A stretch of 38,315 bases of DNA from SVTX01 sp051867975 (GTDB lineage Bacteria > Bacillota > Clostridia > Oscillospirales > CAG-272): the NCBI GenBank assembly GCA_051867975.1, contig JBJDZM010000077.1, positions 1-38,315 on the forward strand, in the 5' to 3' direction. Under the pieces are notes generated by a model. The model did not search any database, was not told the DNA's origin, and saw only the letters and a program-made list of their open reading frames with translations. Position numbers and translations under genes: made by a program. Shown here piece after piece: positions 9,160 through 16,927 of this stretch (within the stretch, counting starts at the first letter, position 1; the number at the start of each line of letters is the position of its first letter).

Positions 9160-9587
9160 ACGTAGATTCGATAAAAAACGGTATCGTTATCGACCATATC
9201 ACAGCAGGCCTCGGAATGAGAGTTTATAACCTTCTGGGGCTTGACAGGCTCGACTGCCCTGTTGCGATTATTAAGAACGTCGCAAGCCGAAAGATGGGAA
9301 AGAAGGATATAATCAAGGTCGATGCCGACATTGCGCTTGACCTCGACATTTTGGGGTACGTGGACCCGGGTATCACGGTAAATTTTATCAAGGACGGCAT
9401 GCTTGCAAATAAAAAAAGTATCGAATTGCCCGAGCGGCTTGTCAACGTCGTCCGTTGTAAAAATCCCCGTTGTATCACAACAACAGAGCAGGAATTACCT
9501 CATATTTTCAAGCTCACCAACCGTGAAAAACGCGTCTACCGCTGCATTTATTGCGAGGTAAAGGCGGAAGAGAACAGTATTATTTAA
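9156..9587 (+). CDS. pyrI: Aspartate carbamoyltransferase regulatory chain
   Basis: PyrI binds nucleotide effectors and docks onto PyrB through a zinc domain. The 143-residue chain shows the N-terminal allosteric domain (GIVIDHITAGLG) and a C-terminal zinc site with C101, C106, C130 and C133 (CKNPRC and CIYC), matching the family. The ATG at 9156 sits 6 nt after TTGGAGG, inside the end of pyrB. It lets the enzyme respond to nucleotide pools, which matters here because no pyrR-type regulator is seen. A terminator follows. Confidence 0.96.
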   Translation: MNVDSIKNGIVIDHITAGLGMRVYNLLGLDRLDCPVAIIKNVASRKMGKKDIIKVDADIALDLDILGYVDPGITVNFIKDGMLANKKSIELPERLVNVVRCKNPRCITTTEQELPHIFKLTNREKRVYRCIYCEVKAEENSII

Positions 9588-9591
9588 AAGA

Positions 9592-9628
9592 AACGCGAGA
9601 GCCATGTGAGAAGGCTCTCGCGTTTTTT
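9592..9628 (+). terminator. Intrinsic terminator after pyrI
   Basis: AACGCGAGAGCC at 9592-9603 pairs exactly with GGCTCTCGCGTT at 9613-9624, followed by a T run. This is a strong Rho-independent terminator and ends the pyrimidine cluster. Confidence 0.92.
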
Positions 9629-9631
9629 AGC

Positions 9632-10010
9632 CTTCCCCCTCGGGGGAAGGTGGCACATGACAAACTGTAGGATGATAGTTCACTGTACCGCTGTGCGGGA
9701 ATACTCGGATGAGGGGCTGTATCTTGCTGTTTCCGGCAAATGCTTTTTCCGAAATGTTGTCATTTTAAATCGTTTGTTTTCGGCGGGAGACAAGCCCCCG
9801 CCCTACGGTTTCACCGTGGCGCAAATCTATCAAATGATGATTGTTTTGATTTGTTTGTCGCCACCCCCAGCCGTAGGGCGGGGGCTTGTCTCCCGCCGTT
9901 TTCGACAAATGATTTTTCTGAAATGTTGTCATTTTAAATCCTCCGTTTGCGGTGGGAGAAGGTCTCCCACCCTACGGTTTAGCCGTGGCGCAAATATTTC
10001 ATTAACTTAG
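9632..10010. repeat. 79-bp-type palindromic repeats, two units plus fragments
   Basis: The stretch begins with the hairpin CCTTCCCCC/GGGGGAAGG (9632-9651) and then has repeated blocks: GGCGGGAGACAAGCCCCCGCC, CTACGGTTT, GTGGCGCAAATCTATCAAATGATGATTG. Units occur in both orientations around 9779-9900, with a diverged unit at 9940-9995. The same element is tandem at 26684-26910 and 37708-37905. Open frames across it are repeat-derived, and I see no gene. Confidence 0.85.
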
Positions 10011-10225
10011 AGAGACTTCAAATATAAACTCACTATTTCGGTTGGGTTCAACACTGTTCCAACACGGAATATCTCAGTAGGCTAAATTTTTGCTTGCAAA
10101 ATTTCAACGTCACCTCACGGCAGTTAGAACCCCATTTATTAAAAGTTTTCGGGAAGGGTTATAGGGAAACCCCCTTTTTCAAAAGGGGTTTCCCTAAATC
10201 CATAGCACAATCTAACTCCTCTACT
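10011..10225 (-). repeat. Composite intergenic repeat, copy C
   Basis: Read on the minus strand this copy runs: AGTTAGATTGTGC, the GGGAAACCCC/GGGGTTTCCC hairpin shared with copy A, GGGGTTCTAACTGCCGTGAGGTGACG, a small hairpin, CCTACTGAGATATTCCGTGTTG, a GTTGAACCCAACCGA block, and an end near AAGTCTCTCTAAG. It is the most complete copy and defines the outer ends. Its first hairpin lies directly downstream of spoIIR and could terminate that transcript. Confidence 0.75.
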
Positions 10226-10841
10226 TAAACCACGAACTGATAGTCTCCAGAATTTTAAAGCGGACTTTGTATTTGGGGTTTTCGGTTTCGGTGACGAGCT
10301 TGTATTGGTCGCTTGAAAGCCCTACCGAGATGAAGGCATCTTCGTTGGATCTTTCGTCGTCGGGCGATGCGGCGGAGAGACAGAGGGGCGGAAAGAGACA
10401 GCACCACCAATTTTGCCCCTGCGAGTCGCCGATGAGGACACGGAGCGAGACATATTTGCCCTCGGGAAAGGCGCAGGAGTCGTAGGTCTTTGTCGGGTAG
10501 TATTCTTCTCCGAGCATGACCGAGACGGGGTAGGAGTATCCGCTTTCGGTGACGGTCTTTTGCGCGGCGGACTCAATATCGGGGATAACCGACTCTATGG
10601 CGGCTATCGCCTCGTCCTGACTCTTGCAACCCTCGACCGCCGGAGTCACGACCTCTATGACCGCGTCACGCACCTGTAATTTCAGTGCCTGATCTTCGAC
10701 CGAGTCGGAGTTTGCGATGACGTGCAGTCTTACGACCGTGTCGTAGATTGCCGCCTCGCCGTGTACGGGGAAGATGCCTGCAAACAGCGCGACTGCCAAA
10801 ATGCAGATCGTGCAGATAAGTAATTTTTTTGAAAAAGCCAT
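10221..10841 (-). CDS. spoIIR: Stage II sporulation protein R
   Basis: SpoIIR is made in the forespore under sigma-F, exported into the space between the septal membranes, and triggers SpoIIGA to cleave pro-sigma-E in the mother cell. The 206 residues start with a hydrophobic signal (LLICTICILAVALFAGIFPV), followed by the family motifs VVRLHVIANSDS, KLQVRDAV and LGEEYYPTKTYD, then a GQNWWCCLFPPLC motif near residue 150. I chose the ATG at 10841, which has AAAGGA about 11 nt upstream; a TTG at 10904 would give a longer form. The start codon lies in one arm of an 11-bp inverted repeat. It may be co-transcribed with the antiporter gene upstream. Confidence 0.95.
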   Translation of the reverse strand: MAFSKKLLICTICILAVALFAGIFPVHGEAAIYDTVVRLHVIANSDSVEDQALKLQVRDAVIEVVTPAVEGCKSQDEAIAAIESVIPDIESAAQKTVTESGYSYPVSVMLGEEYYPTKTYDSCAFPEGKYVSLRVLIGDSQGQNWWCCLFPPLCLSAASPDDERSNEDAFISVGLSSDQYKLVTETENPKYKVRFKILETISSWFK

Positions 10842-10909
10842 TGTATGAAATATCCTTTCTTTTTTTCGGGAATACCCGTCAACAGAATGATTATTTGCAT
10901 ACAATGGCT
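10837..10909 (-). promoter_or_regulatory. Inverted repeat spanning the spoIIR start codon
   Basis: GCCATTGTATG at 10837-10847 is repeated as CATACAATGGC at 10899-10909, 11 of 11 bases. In the spoIIR mRNA the 3' arm holds the ATG and the first bases of the gene, while the AAAGGA ribosome site is in the ~51-nt loop. Pairing would bury the start codon. A long loop makes a very stable hairpin unlikely without help, so a role in translation control is only a possibility. Confidence 0.5.
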
Positions 10910-10929
10910 GTTTTATTCAGTTTTTCTGA

Positions 10930-12294
10930 TTAATCTTGCTTCAGATGATGCTTGACGTGTCGCTCGTGGTCGGGAGAGTTGACCTTTCTTCTGCTTGAGT
11001 CAGCAGGCTTTTCGGTAATGTCGCCCGCTTTTGTGAGCGCCCATTTCGTCATAACGGGACCGATGATCTCATAAACGAGAACCGCAAAGAGAATAACGAA
11101 GCGAACCACGCTTGCGGTGCTTGGCGAAATGACACTGTCGGCGGCAACCGTGCTTACCATTCCGAGCGCAACGCCTGCCTGCGGAAAGAGCGTTATTCCG
11201 AGGTATTTCACCGTTGTATCGGAGCATTTTGTCATTTTGGCAGAACCCATCGCGCCGAAATATTTTCCGATACAGCGTGCTATAATGTAGACGACACCGA
11301 CAAGCACGAATATCGGCTGGGTGAAGACCGAGAGGTCAAGCTCCGCGCCGCTGATAACGAAGAAGACGATAAGCAGCGGCTTTGTCCAGCCGTCGGCACG
11401 CGACATCATCTCGTCCGAACATTCACAGACGTTGCAGAATATCGTTCCGCACATCATACAGGTGAGAAGCGAGGAAAATCCAATGTGAATACCGAAAAGG
11501 CTGAGATTTTTGAGCTGTGTCAGTGCAACCGTTGCAAAGACGAACGCGATAACGAGGCTCAGACGGTTACTGTTTGAATGGAAGAGCTTTTCAATCTTTG
11601 AGAGGATGAAGCCCATGATCGCACCGAGCAGGAGAGATGCTATAATCTCAACGACAGGCTCGACTAAAATCGAGATGAGGTCAACCGAGTTTGTCTGAAG
11701 TGCTTTGGCAATTCCGAAAAGAACAGCAAAGACTACAAGTCCGACTGCGTCGTCAAGCGCGACGATGGGGAGGAGAAGGTCGGTCAAGGGTCCCTTTGCC
11801 TTGTACTGACGGACGACCATGAGGGTTGCCGCAGGTGCGGTTGCTGCCGCGATAGCCGAGAGAATCAGCACTGCGGGAATCGGCAGGTAATCAACGCCCG
11901 TGAACTCAAGGAGCAGGTAGTGGAGACCAAAAAGGACGACAATGCAGACGGCACTCGTTGCAAGTGCCTGCAAAATACCGATGACCGTCGCTTGCTTTCC
12001 CGTCTTTTTCAGCTCGGAAAGCCGAAACTCGCTTCCGATTGAGAAGGCGATAAATCCGAGTGCTATCTCGCTTATGAGGCTGAGAGTTGTAATATCGGAG
12101 AAGTCCGAGGCGCCGAATCCGAGGTGATAACCGCCGGGAAGCGTGATGCTTCCGAGGCAGAAGGAGCCGACTAAAATTCCGGCGATAAGGTATCCCGTTA
12201 CCGCAGGGAGCTTTAAGAGCTTGCAGATACGGGACATGAGAAGTCCTGCGAGGGCGCAGACCGAAACACTTAAAAGAATTTGAACGTGATCCAT
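10930..12294 (-). CDS. Cation:proton antiporter, CPA2 (Kef-type) membrane domain
   Basis: The 454-residue protein has about 12 hydrophobic segments and the CPA2 pattern: LPAVTGYLIAGILVG at the N-terminus, an ion-site region with paired acidic residues (PIVALDDAVGLVVFA, near residue 200), and LFPQAGVALGM near the end. It should exchange K+ or Na+ for H+ across the membrane. The C-terminus is a short charged, His-rich tail with no RCK/TrkA-N domain, so gating by a separate subunit or none is implied. The start at 12294 is 6 nt after AAAGG; the frame extends upstream to 12402 but that part overlaps the promoter. The substrate cannot be told from sequence. Confidence 0.9.
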   Translation of the reverse strand: MDHVQILLSVSVCALAGLLMSRICKLLKLPAVTGYLIAGILVGSFCLGSITLPGGYHLGFGASDFSDITTLSLISEIALGFIAFSIGSEFRLSELKKTGKQATVIGILQALATSAVCIVVLFGLHYLLLEFTGVDYLPIPAVLILSAIAAATAPAATLMVVRQYKAKGPLTDLLLPIVALDDAVGLVVFAVLFGIAKALQTNSVDLISILVEPVVEIIASLLLGAIMGFILSKIEKLFHSNSNRLSLVIAFVFATVALTQLKNLSLFGIHIGFSSLLTCMMCGTIFCNVCECSDEMMSRADGWTKPLLIVFFVISGAELDLSVFTQPIFVLVGVVYIIARCIGKYFGAMGSAKMTKCSDTTVKYLGITLFPQAGVALGMVSTVAADSVISPSTASVVRFVILFAVLVYEIIGPVMTKWALTKAGDITEKPADSSRRKVNSPDHERHVKHHLKQD

Positions 12295-12351
12295 GATGAA
12301 CCTTTCTGTATGTCGGGGCGAGTTTGCCGCCCGATTTTTGCGTACCTTGAT

Positions 12352-12380
12352 ATTATAGCTCGGGCAGGGGATTTTGTCAA
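12352..12380 (-). promoter_or_regulatory. Promoter for the CPA2 antiporter
   Basis: On the minus strand TTGACA (12375-12380) and TATAAT (12352-12357) are perfect hexamers 17 bp apart. The start of transcription should be near 12345, about 50 nt before the gene. Confidence 0.9.
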
Positions 12381-12447
12381 TAGAAAAATGAATTTTAGGC
12401 AATTATATTTGTATAAAATTGCGGCTTATTTTTTGATGCGGCTTGTA

Positions 12448-12476
12448 TTGATTTTTCCGCATGACTATGCTATAAT
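12448..12476 (+). promoter_or_regulatory. Promoter for the DUF3795 gene
   Basis: TTGATT at 12448-12453 and TATAAT at 12471-12476 are 17 bp apart, with a TGC extended -10. A second TATAAT at 12595-12600 with an extended TGG lies closer to the gene but has no clear -35. Confidence 0.75.
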
Positions 12477-12482
12477 ATACGC

Positions 12483-12594
12483 AGAAATCCTTGCTGATGC
12501 AAGTATTTGGGCTACGCCCTCGCACGCTTCGCGTGCCTGCGCTCTTGAATCACGGCGTAAAAATGCCCTTGCAAGCAAGCATTTTTACTTGTGG
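12483..12594. repeat. Palindromic insertion-like element upstream of the DUF3795 gene
   Basis: This block lies between two TATAATAT sequences. It contains CTTGCTGATGCAAG, the hairpin GCACGCTTCGCGTGC, and TGCCCTTGCAAGCAAGCA, and its edges are related as imperfect inverted repeats (AAATCCTTGC.. and ..GCAAGCATTTTT). It looks like a short non-coding palindromic repeat inserted in a leader. No gene is seen in it. Confidence 0.5.
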
Positions 12595-12631
12595 TATAAT
12601 ATCATCGAAAAAAGAAGAAAGAAGGCAAAAC

Positions 12632-13087
12632 ATGAAAAAATCAATATGCGGTGCCGACTGCGAAAATTGCGGCTACGGCAAAAACAACGGTTGCCGCGGG
12701 TGCGCCGAGTCGGGGGGCTGTCCCTTCGGAAAGAAATGCTTTATTGCCGAATACATAAGAGTCGGCGGCGAGGAAAGCTACAATTTATTTAAGGAAAAGC
12801 TCATAGAGGAATTTAATTCGCTCGATATTCCCGGGATGCCTGAAATCAATGAATTATTTGCGATAAACGGAGCGTTTGTCAATCCGGCTTATCCTATGCC
12901 TGACGGAAGGCTCGTTAAATTGCTTGACGATAATGCGATCTACCTTGCAACTCAGGTTGAATGTGAATTTAACGACGGAAGTCTTATTCGGTGCTTCGGG
13001 CTTGTCGGCGGACCTGATTTTCTTCTCGTCGGCGAATACGGCGAAAACTGCGTAGATCCCGAGCTTATCATATACAAGAAAAGGTAA
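12632..13087 (+). CDS. DUF3795-type cysteine-rich protein
   Basis: The 151-residue protein opens with a dense cysteine block (CGADCENCGYGKNNGCRGC, then GGCPFGKKC) that could bind zinc or an iron-sulfur cluster, followed by AEYIRVGGEESYNLFKEK and a beta-rich C-terminal part ending in PELIIYKKR. This layout is typical of proteins annotated as DUF3795, for which I know no firm function. The ATG at 12632 is preceded by AGAAAGAAGGC. No signal peptide or membrane segment is present, so it is cytosolic. It stands alone, facing the ars-like unit, with a shared bidirectional terminator. Confidence 0.8.
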   Translation: MKKSICGADCENCGYGKNNGCRGCAESGGCPFGKKCFIAEYIRVGGEESYNLFKEKLIEEFNSLDIPGMPEINELFAINGAFVNPAYPMPDGRLVKLLDDNAIYLATQVECEFNDGSLIRCFGLVGGPDFLLVGEYGENCVDPELIIYKKR

Positions 13088-13199
13088 AAAAGGTCAGATT
13101 CGGCGAGTGGACTGTGAATTAACAATTTTGACGGCGGTGCCGAAGCGTGAAAAGAGAAAAGCCTTCGGCAACGCAAGATAAGGATGCTTTTCATCAGTT

Positions 13200-13238
13200 A
13201 AAAAGGGTGTAACACTTAAAAGAGTGCTACACCTTTTT
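13200..13238. terminator. Bidirectional intrinsic terminator
   Basis: AAAAGGGTGTAACACT pairs with AGTGCTACACCTTTTT across a TAAAAG loop, with one mismatch. A and T runs on both sides let it work for the DUF3795 gene on + and the thioredoxin/permease unit on -. Confidence 0.85.
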
Positions 13239-13314
13239 ATTATATCCCGTAAGCTGTACGGACAACTTCCCTGCTTGTTACGGTATGCGACTTTTTTGCC
13301 GACTTCTTTAATTC

Positions 13315-13689
13315 TTAATGCTCTGATTTTTGCAATAAAGCCGCGACTTCATTTGCTTTTAATACTTTGCCCATAGCAACAACCTTTTCATTGACAACAA
13401 TGGCGGGGAAACGCATAACGCCGTACTCCATAACCTTTTGCATATCGGTGATATATTCCACTTCCACACCAAGTCCCATTGCCCTGACGGCTTCTTTGGC
13501 ATTTTCATATTGTTCGTGACAGGATTTACACCCTGCACCTAAGACTTTTATGCAGCAGATGCCGTTTTTTGCTTCAGGGCAGCAATCATTTGTATTTTTG
13601 CCGACTTCACTTGAAGGGGAACCGCAATTGCAAGCGCAAGCCGGAGCCTTCTTTTCTTCTTTTTTCTTTCCGAAATTAAATAATGCCAT
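13315..13689 (-). CDS. Cysteine-rich mini-thioredoxin (redox-active disulfide family)
   Basis: A thioredoxin/glutaredoxin-like fold of about 78 residues (IKVLGAGCKSC through LLQKSEH) holds the active CXXC at C54/C57 and a cis-proline in RFPAIVVNEK. The first 46 residues are a Lys/Cys-rich extension with C18, C20, C22, C36, C37, C45 and C46, which may bind metal or metalloid. AGGAGG lies 8 nt before the ATG. It is the last gene of an ArsR-permease unit, 18 bp from the permease, so it may pass thiols or metalloid to that transporter; this is inference from context. Confidence 0.85.
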   Translation of the reverse strand: MALFNFGKKKEEKKAPACACNCGSPSSEVGKNTNDCCPEAKNGICCIKVLGAGCKSCHEQYENAKEAVRAMGLGVEVEYITDMQKVMEYGVMRFPAIVVNEKVVAMGKVLKANEVAALLQKSEH

Positions 13690-13707
13690 AGTGATAACCT
13701 CCTAAGA

Positions 13708-14721
13708 TTAAATAATTAAATATTGTATTGCGTTGAAGAAATAGCCTACAACGATAATACCGACCGTGCATATTGCAATGAAAATGCCGAGCAGCTTTGG
13801 CTTTATCGCTTTGCGAAGCATAATCATTGACGGGAGAGAAAGGGTAGTTACGCCCATCATAAAGGAAAGGACAACGCCAAGCAGTGCACCCTTTGCAAGC
13901 AAGGCTTCCGCAATCGGGATCGTACCGAAAATATCCGCATACATCGGAACACCTGCAACAGTCGCAAGCACAACGCCAAACGGATTGTTAACTCCGAGCA
14001 CATTGACAATGAAATCTTCAGGTATCAAGTTATGAATAATTGCACCGATTCCAACGCCGATAAGCACATAAGGAGCAACCTTTTTCGCGGTGGCAACAAC
14101 CTGTTCCCACGCATATTTCAAACGGTCACTCAAATGCAGTTTCTCCTGCGGAAGGTCAATGGAGCGTCCGTTTCGGATATATTCTTCTACTTGATTTTCA
14201 AGGTGCAGTTTTTCGATCAGAGTACCGCCCGCAACGGCAATGACAAGTCCAAGCACAACATAGATGACTGCGACCTTCCACCCGAAAATACTCATAAGAA
14301 GAACAAGACTGCCGAGGTCAACCATTGGCGAAGAGATCAAAAAAGAAAATGTAACGCCGAGCGGCAATCCCGCACTTGTAAAACCGATAAACAACGGAAT
14401 AGAAGAACACGAGCAGAACGGCGTTACCGTACCGAGTAATGCGGCGATGATATTTGCCCATATTCCGTGAAATCTGCCGATTATCTTTTTTGTTCTTTCG
14501 GGTGGAAAAAACGACTGAATATACGAGATAATCAAAATCAATACGCCGAGCAATATCATAATTTTTATGGTATCGTAAATAAAAAACTGCACGCTGCCGC
14601 CAACTTTACCCGTAGTGTCTAACCCGCAGGTGTTCAGTATTGCTGATATGAGCCTACTCAGCCAACCCATACCGAGGACTTCGTTTTGAAAAAAGTCCCA
14701 AACGCTTTTTATTGCTTCCAT
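13708..14721 (-). CDS. ArsP-type permease (PF03773 family)
   Basis: The 337-residue protein has about eight membrane segments and the family signature TPFCSCSSIP at residues 100-109, with C103 and C105, plus a second half-repeat around GVPMYADIFGTIP. Characterised ArsP members export trivalent organoarsenicals; others of the family have unknown substrates. A cytosolic loop (about residues 165-205) splits the two halves. Gene order arsR-like, permease, thioredoxin supports a metalloid or thiol-reactive substrate. The ATG is preceded by AAAGGAGC. Substrate identity is inferred, so I do not assign arsP as a symbol. Confidence 0.88.
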   Translation of the reverse strand: MEAIKSVWDFFQNEVLGMGWLSRLISAILNTCGLDTTGKVGGSVQFFIYDTIKIMILLGVLILIISYIQSFFPPERTKKIIGRFHGIWANIIAALLGTVTPFCSCSSIPLFIGFTSAGLPLGVTFSFLISSPMVDLGSLVLLMSIFGWKVAVIYVVLGLVIAVAGGTLIEKLHLENQVEEYIRNGRSIDLPQEKLHLSDRLKYAWEQVVATAKKVAPYVLIGVGIGAIIHNLIPEDFIVNVLGVNNPFGVVLATVAGVPMYADIFGTIPIAEALLAKGALLGVVLSFMMGVTTLSLPSMIMLRKAIKPKLLGIFIAICTVGIIVVGYFFNAIQYLII

Positions 14722-14805
14722 AGAAAGCTCCTTTAATATAGTTATATTGAAATATGTCTATTTGAGGTTCTTTATTTAAGCCGTGCGGAAAAGTGTTTTA
14801 TCATC

Positions 14806-15114
14806 TTACTTTTCACAACACGGCTTGTTTTCACAAGGGGCATCAAGCTCTGTCAGCTGTTCCAGATATTCCTTTGCCTGCTGTACACCTTTTTCCGAAA
14901 TGGAATAATGCATCCATTTGCCTTCTTTACGCCCGACAACTATACCGGAATCACAAAGGATTTTCATATGGTGCGACAGAGTGGGTTGTGTTACATTGAT
15001 TTCTTCCAACAGCTTGCAGGCACATTTTTCGCCCGAACGCAACAGTTTAATAATTCTAATACGGTTCTCATCACAAAATGCTTTGAAGATTGCCGCGGTT
15101 CTTTTTTCGTCCAT
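14806..15114 (-). CDS. ArsR/SmtB-family metal-sensing repressor
   Basis: The 102-residue winged-helix protein has the recognition helix region VTQPTLSHHMKIL (41-53) and a vicinal cysteine pair C31-x-C33 in GEKCACKLLE, at the place where ArsR proteins bind As(III) or Sb(III). A Cys-rich tail with C94, C99 and C100 may add ligands. It should repress its own operon and release DNA when the metalloid binds. AGAGGTGA precedes the ATG. It is 84 bp upstream of the permease and probably co-transcribed with it. Confidence 0.92.
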   Translation of the reverse strand: MDEKRTAAIFKAFCDENRIRIIKLLRSGEKCACKLLEEINVTQPTLSHHMKILCDSGIVVGRKEGKWMHYSISEKGVQQAKEYLEQLTELDAPCENKPCCEK

Positions 15115-15132
15115 CTCTTAAAATCACCTCTC

Positions 15133-15181
15133 ATAGATAATCGTCTATATATATTATATATGTCACATAGAAAAATGTCAA
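15133..15181 (-). promoter_or_regulatory. Promoter and candidate ArsR operator
   Basis: TTGACA (15176-15181) and TATAAT (15153-15158) on the minus strand are perfect with a 17-bp spacer. Just downstream, across the expected start of transcription, is ATAGATAATCGTCTAT (15133-15148), an inverted repeat with 5-bp arms (ATAGA/TCTAT). The position fits a repressor site; the assignment to this ArsR protein is inferred. Confidence 0.75.
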
Positions 15182-15197
15182 TACATTTTTTAAAATT

Positions 15198-15247
15198 TAA
15201 TAAAAAAGACAGCGTAAAAAAGCATTTCTGTCTTCTACGCTGTCTTT
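15198..15247 (-). terminator. Intrinsic terminator of the atp operon
   Basis: AAAGACAGCGTA at 15205-15216 pairs with TACGCTGTCTTT at 15236-15247. On the minus strand the stem is followed by a T run. It begins only 7 bp after the atpC stop, which shows the short atpC end is real. Confidence 0.9.
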
Positions 15248-15253
15248 CCGCCT

Positions 15254-15514
15254 TTATTTCCACTCAACACTGCCTGTAAGGAAGATGACCGCTTTATCCG
15301 AGACGGTGAGTATACCGCCCTCGGTGTGTCCTGTTTTGACCGTGCCGTCCTCAAGCTCAAAATGGAAATCACAGGGCTTTACCGACGTGATAAACGGAAT
15401 ATGGCCTGCCATGACCGCAAGGTCGCCGTCCGCTCCTCTCAGCGAGATCTTGACGATATCCCCATGGAAGAGACTGCCGTCGGGAGAGGATATGTTCAAT
15501 GAAAAGGTGTTCAT
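15254..15514 (-). CDS. atpC: F-ATP synthase epsilon subunit, lacking the C-terminal domain
   Basis: The 86 residues correspond to the N-terminal beta-sandwich of epsilon (FSLNISSPDG, VMAGHIPFITSV, GGILTVSDKAVIFL), which links the gamma shaft to the c ring. The usual protein is about 130-140 residues; the C-terminal two-helix domain that inhibits ATP hydrolysis is absent. The stop is followed within 7 bp by the operon terminator, so no displaced C-terminal part exists here. The start overlaps the atpD stop by 4 bp. Assembly should be normal, but epsilon-type inhibition of hydrolysis would be lost. Confidence 0.93.
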   Translation of the reverse strand: MNTFSLNISSPDGSLFHGDIVKISLRGADGDLAVMAGHIPFITSVKPCDFHFELEDGTVKTGHTEGGILTVSDKAVIFLTGSVEWK

Positions 15515-16911
15515 TTGGAGATCCTCTCTGCCTTTTTCACTGCCTCGTCGATAGTTCCGACAAACAGGAATGCCGATTCGGGCAGGTCGTCGTGCTTGCC
15601 CTCGATGATCTCACGAAATCCTCTTATCGTCTCGGTCAAGGGGACGTAAACGCCCGAAAATCCCGTGAATTTCTCGGAAACGTGGAAGGGCTGGGAAAGG
15701 AATCTCTGAATCTTTCTCGCTCTCTGTACAAGCAGCTTATCCTCGTCGGAAAGCTCATCCATACCCATGATGGCGATGATATCCATAAGCTCCTGATAAC
15801 GCTGCAGGATTCGCTGAACCTCACGCGCGACGGCGTAGTGCTCTTCTCCCAAAACGTCGGGCGAGAGGATACGGCTGGTCGATTCAAGCGGATCGACGGC
15901 GGGATAGATGCCCTGAGACGCGATGGTACGCGATAGGACCGTGGTTGCGTCGAGGTGAGCGAAGGTCGTCGCGGGAGCGGGGTCTGTCAGGTCGTCCGCA
16001 GGGACGTAAACCGCCTGAATAGACGTGATAGAACCCTTCTTCGTTGACGTGATGCGCTCCTGCAGTGTTCCCATTTCGTTTGCAAGCGTAGGCTGATAGC
16101 CGACGGCGGAGGGCATACGTCCAAGCAGAGCCGAGACCTCCGAGCCTGCCTGCGTGAAACGGAAAATGTTGTCGATAAAGAGCAGAACGTCCTGTCCTTC
16201 CTTGTCACGGAAGTATTCCGCCATGGTAAGTCCCGAGAGCGCAACTCTCATTCTCGCCCCGGGCGGCTCGTTCATCTGACCGTAGACCAGAGTCGTATTG
16301 TTGATAACTCCCGATTCCTTCATTTCGTTGTAGAGGTCGTTACCCTCACGTGTACGCTCTCCGACGCCCGTAAAGACCGAAAGTCCGCCATGCTCCTTGG
16401 CGATATTATTGATAAGCTCCATAATAAGCACGGTCTTGCCGACGCCCGCTCCCCCGAAAAGACCTATCTTACCGCCCTTGGAGTAGGGGCAGATGAGGTC
16501 GATGACCTTGATACCCGTTTCAAGGATCTCCGTTGAGGTGGAAAGCTCGTCGTATTCGGGCGCGGGGCGGTGAATGTTCCAGCGTTCTTCCGTCTCGGGA
16601 GACGGACGGTTGTCGACGGTATCGCCGAGGACGTTGAATATTCTTCCGAGCGTTTCTCTTCCGACCGGCACGCTTATTGCCTTTCCCGTATCGGTGACGG
16701 GAGTTCCTCTCTTGAGTCCGTCGGTTGAGGACATCGCGATGCAACGCGCGGTGTTGTCACCGATATGCTGGGCGACCTCGACCGTCAGCGTTTTATCGCC
16801 TTTCTGCATTGTGAGAGCGTTATATATTGAAGGCAAAAAGCCTTCCTCAAAGCGAACGTCGACGACAGGCCCCATGACCTGCGAAACGCTGCCTTTCGTA
16901 TTATTTGACAT
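15511..16911 (-). CDS. atpD: F-ATP synthase beta subunit
   Basis: This is the catalytic subunit, 466 residues, with the P-loop GGAGVGKT near residue 153, the GERTREGNDLY motif with the catalytic glutamate region, and a DELSEED-type lever reading DELSDED near residue 385. The ATG at 16911 follows AAAGGAGG; 13 further in-frame codons upstream overlap the spacer and are unlikely to be used. It sits in the standard F1 order after atpG. Confidence 0.97.
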   Translation of the reverse strand: MSNNTKGSVSQVMGPVVDVRFEEGFLPSIYNALTMQKGDKTLTVEVAQHIGDNTARCIAMSSTDGLKRGTPVTDTGKAISVPVGRETLGRIFNVLGDTVDNRPSPETEERWNIHRPAPEYDELSTSTEILETGIKVIDLICPYSKGGKIGLFGGAGVGKTVLIMELINNIAKEHGGLSVFTGVGERTREGNDLYNEMKESGVINNTTLVYGQMNEPPGARMRVALSGLTMAEYFRDKEGQDVLLFIDNIFRFTQAGSEVSALLGRMPSAVGYQPTLANEMGTLQERITSTKKGSITSIQAVYVPADDLTDPAPATTFAHLDATTVLSRTIASQGIYPAVDPLESTSRILSPDVLGEEHYAVAREVQRILQRYQELMDIIAIMGMDELSDEDKLLVQRARKIQRFLSQPFHVSEKFTGFSGVYVPLTETIRGFREIIEGKHDDLPESAFLFVGTIDEAVKKAERISK

Positions 16912-16927
16912 GGATATTTTACCTCCT

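Noticed and set aside
9606..10010. 134-residue frame on + after pyrI
   Set aside because: It is composed of the 79-bp repeat units (the peptide repeats itself) and has no ribosome site.
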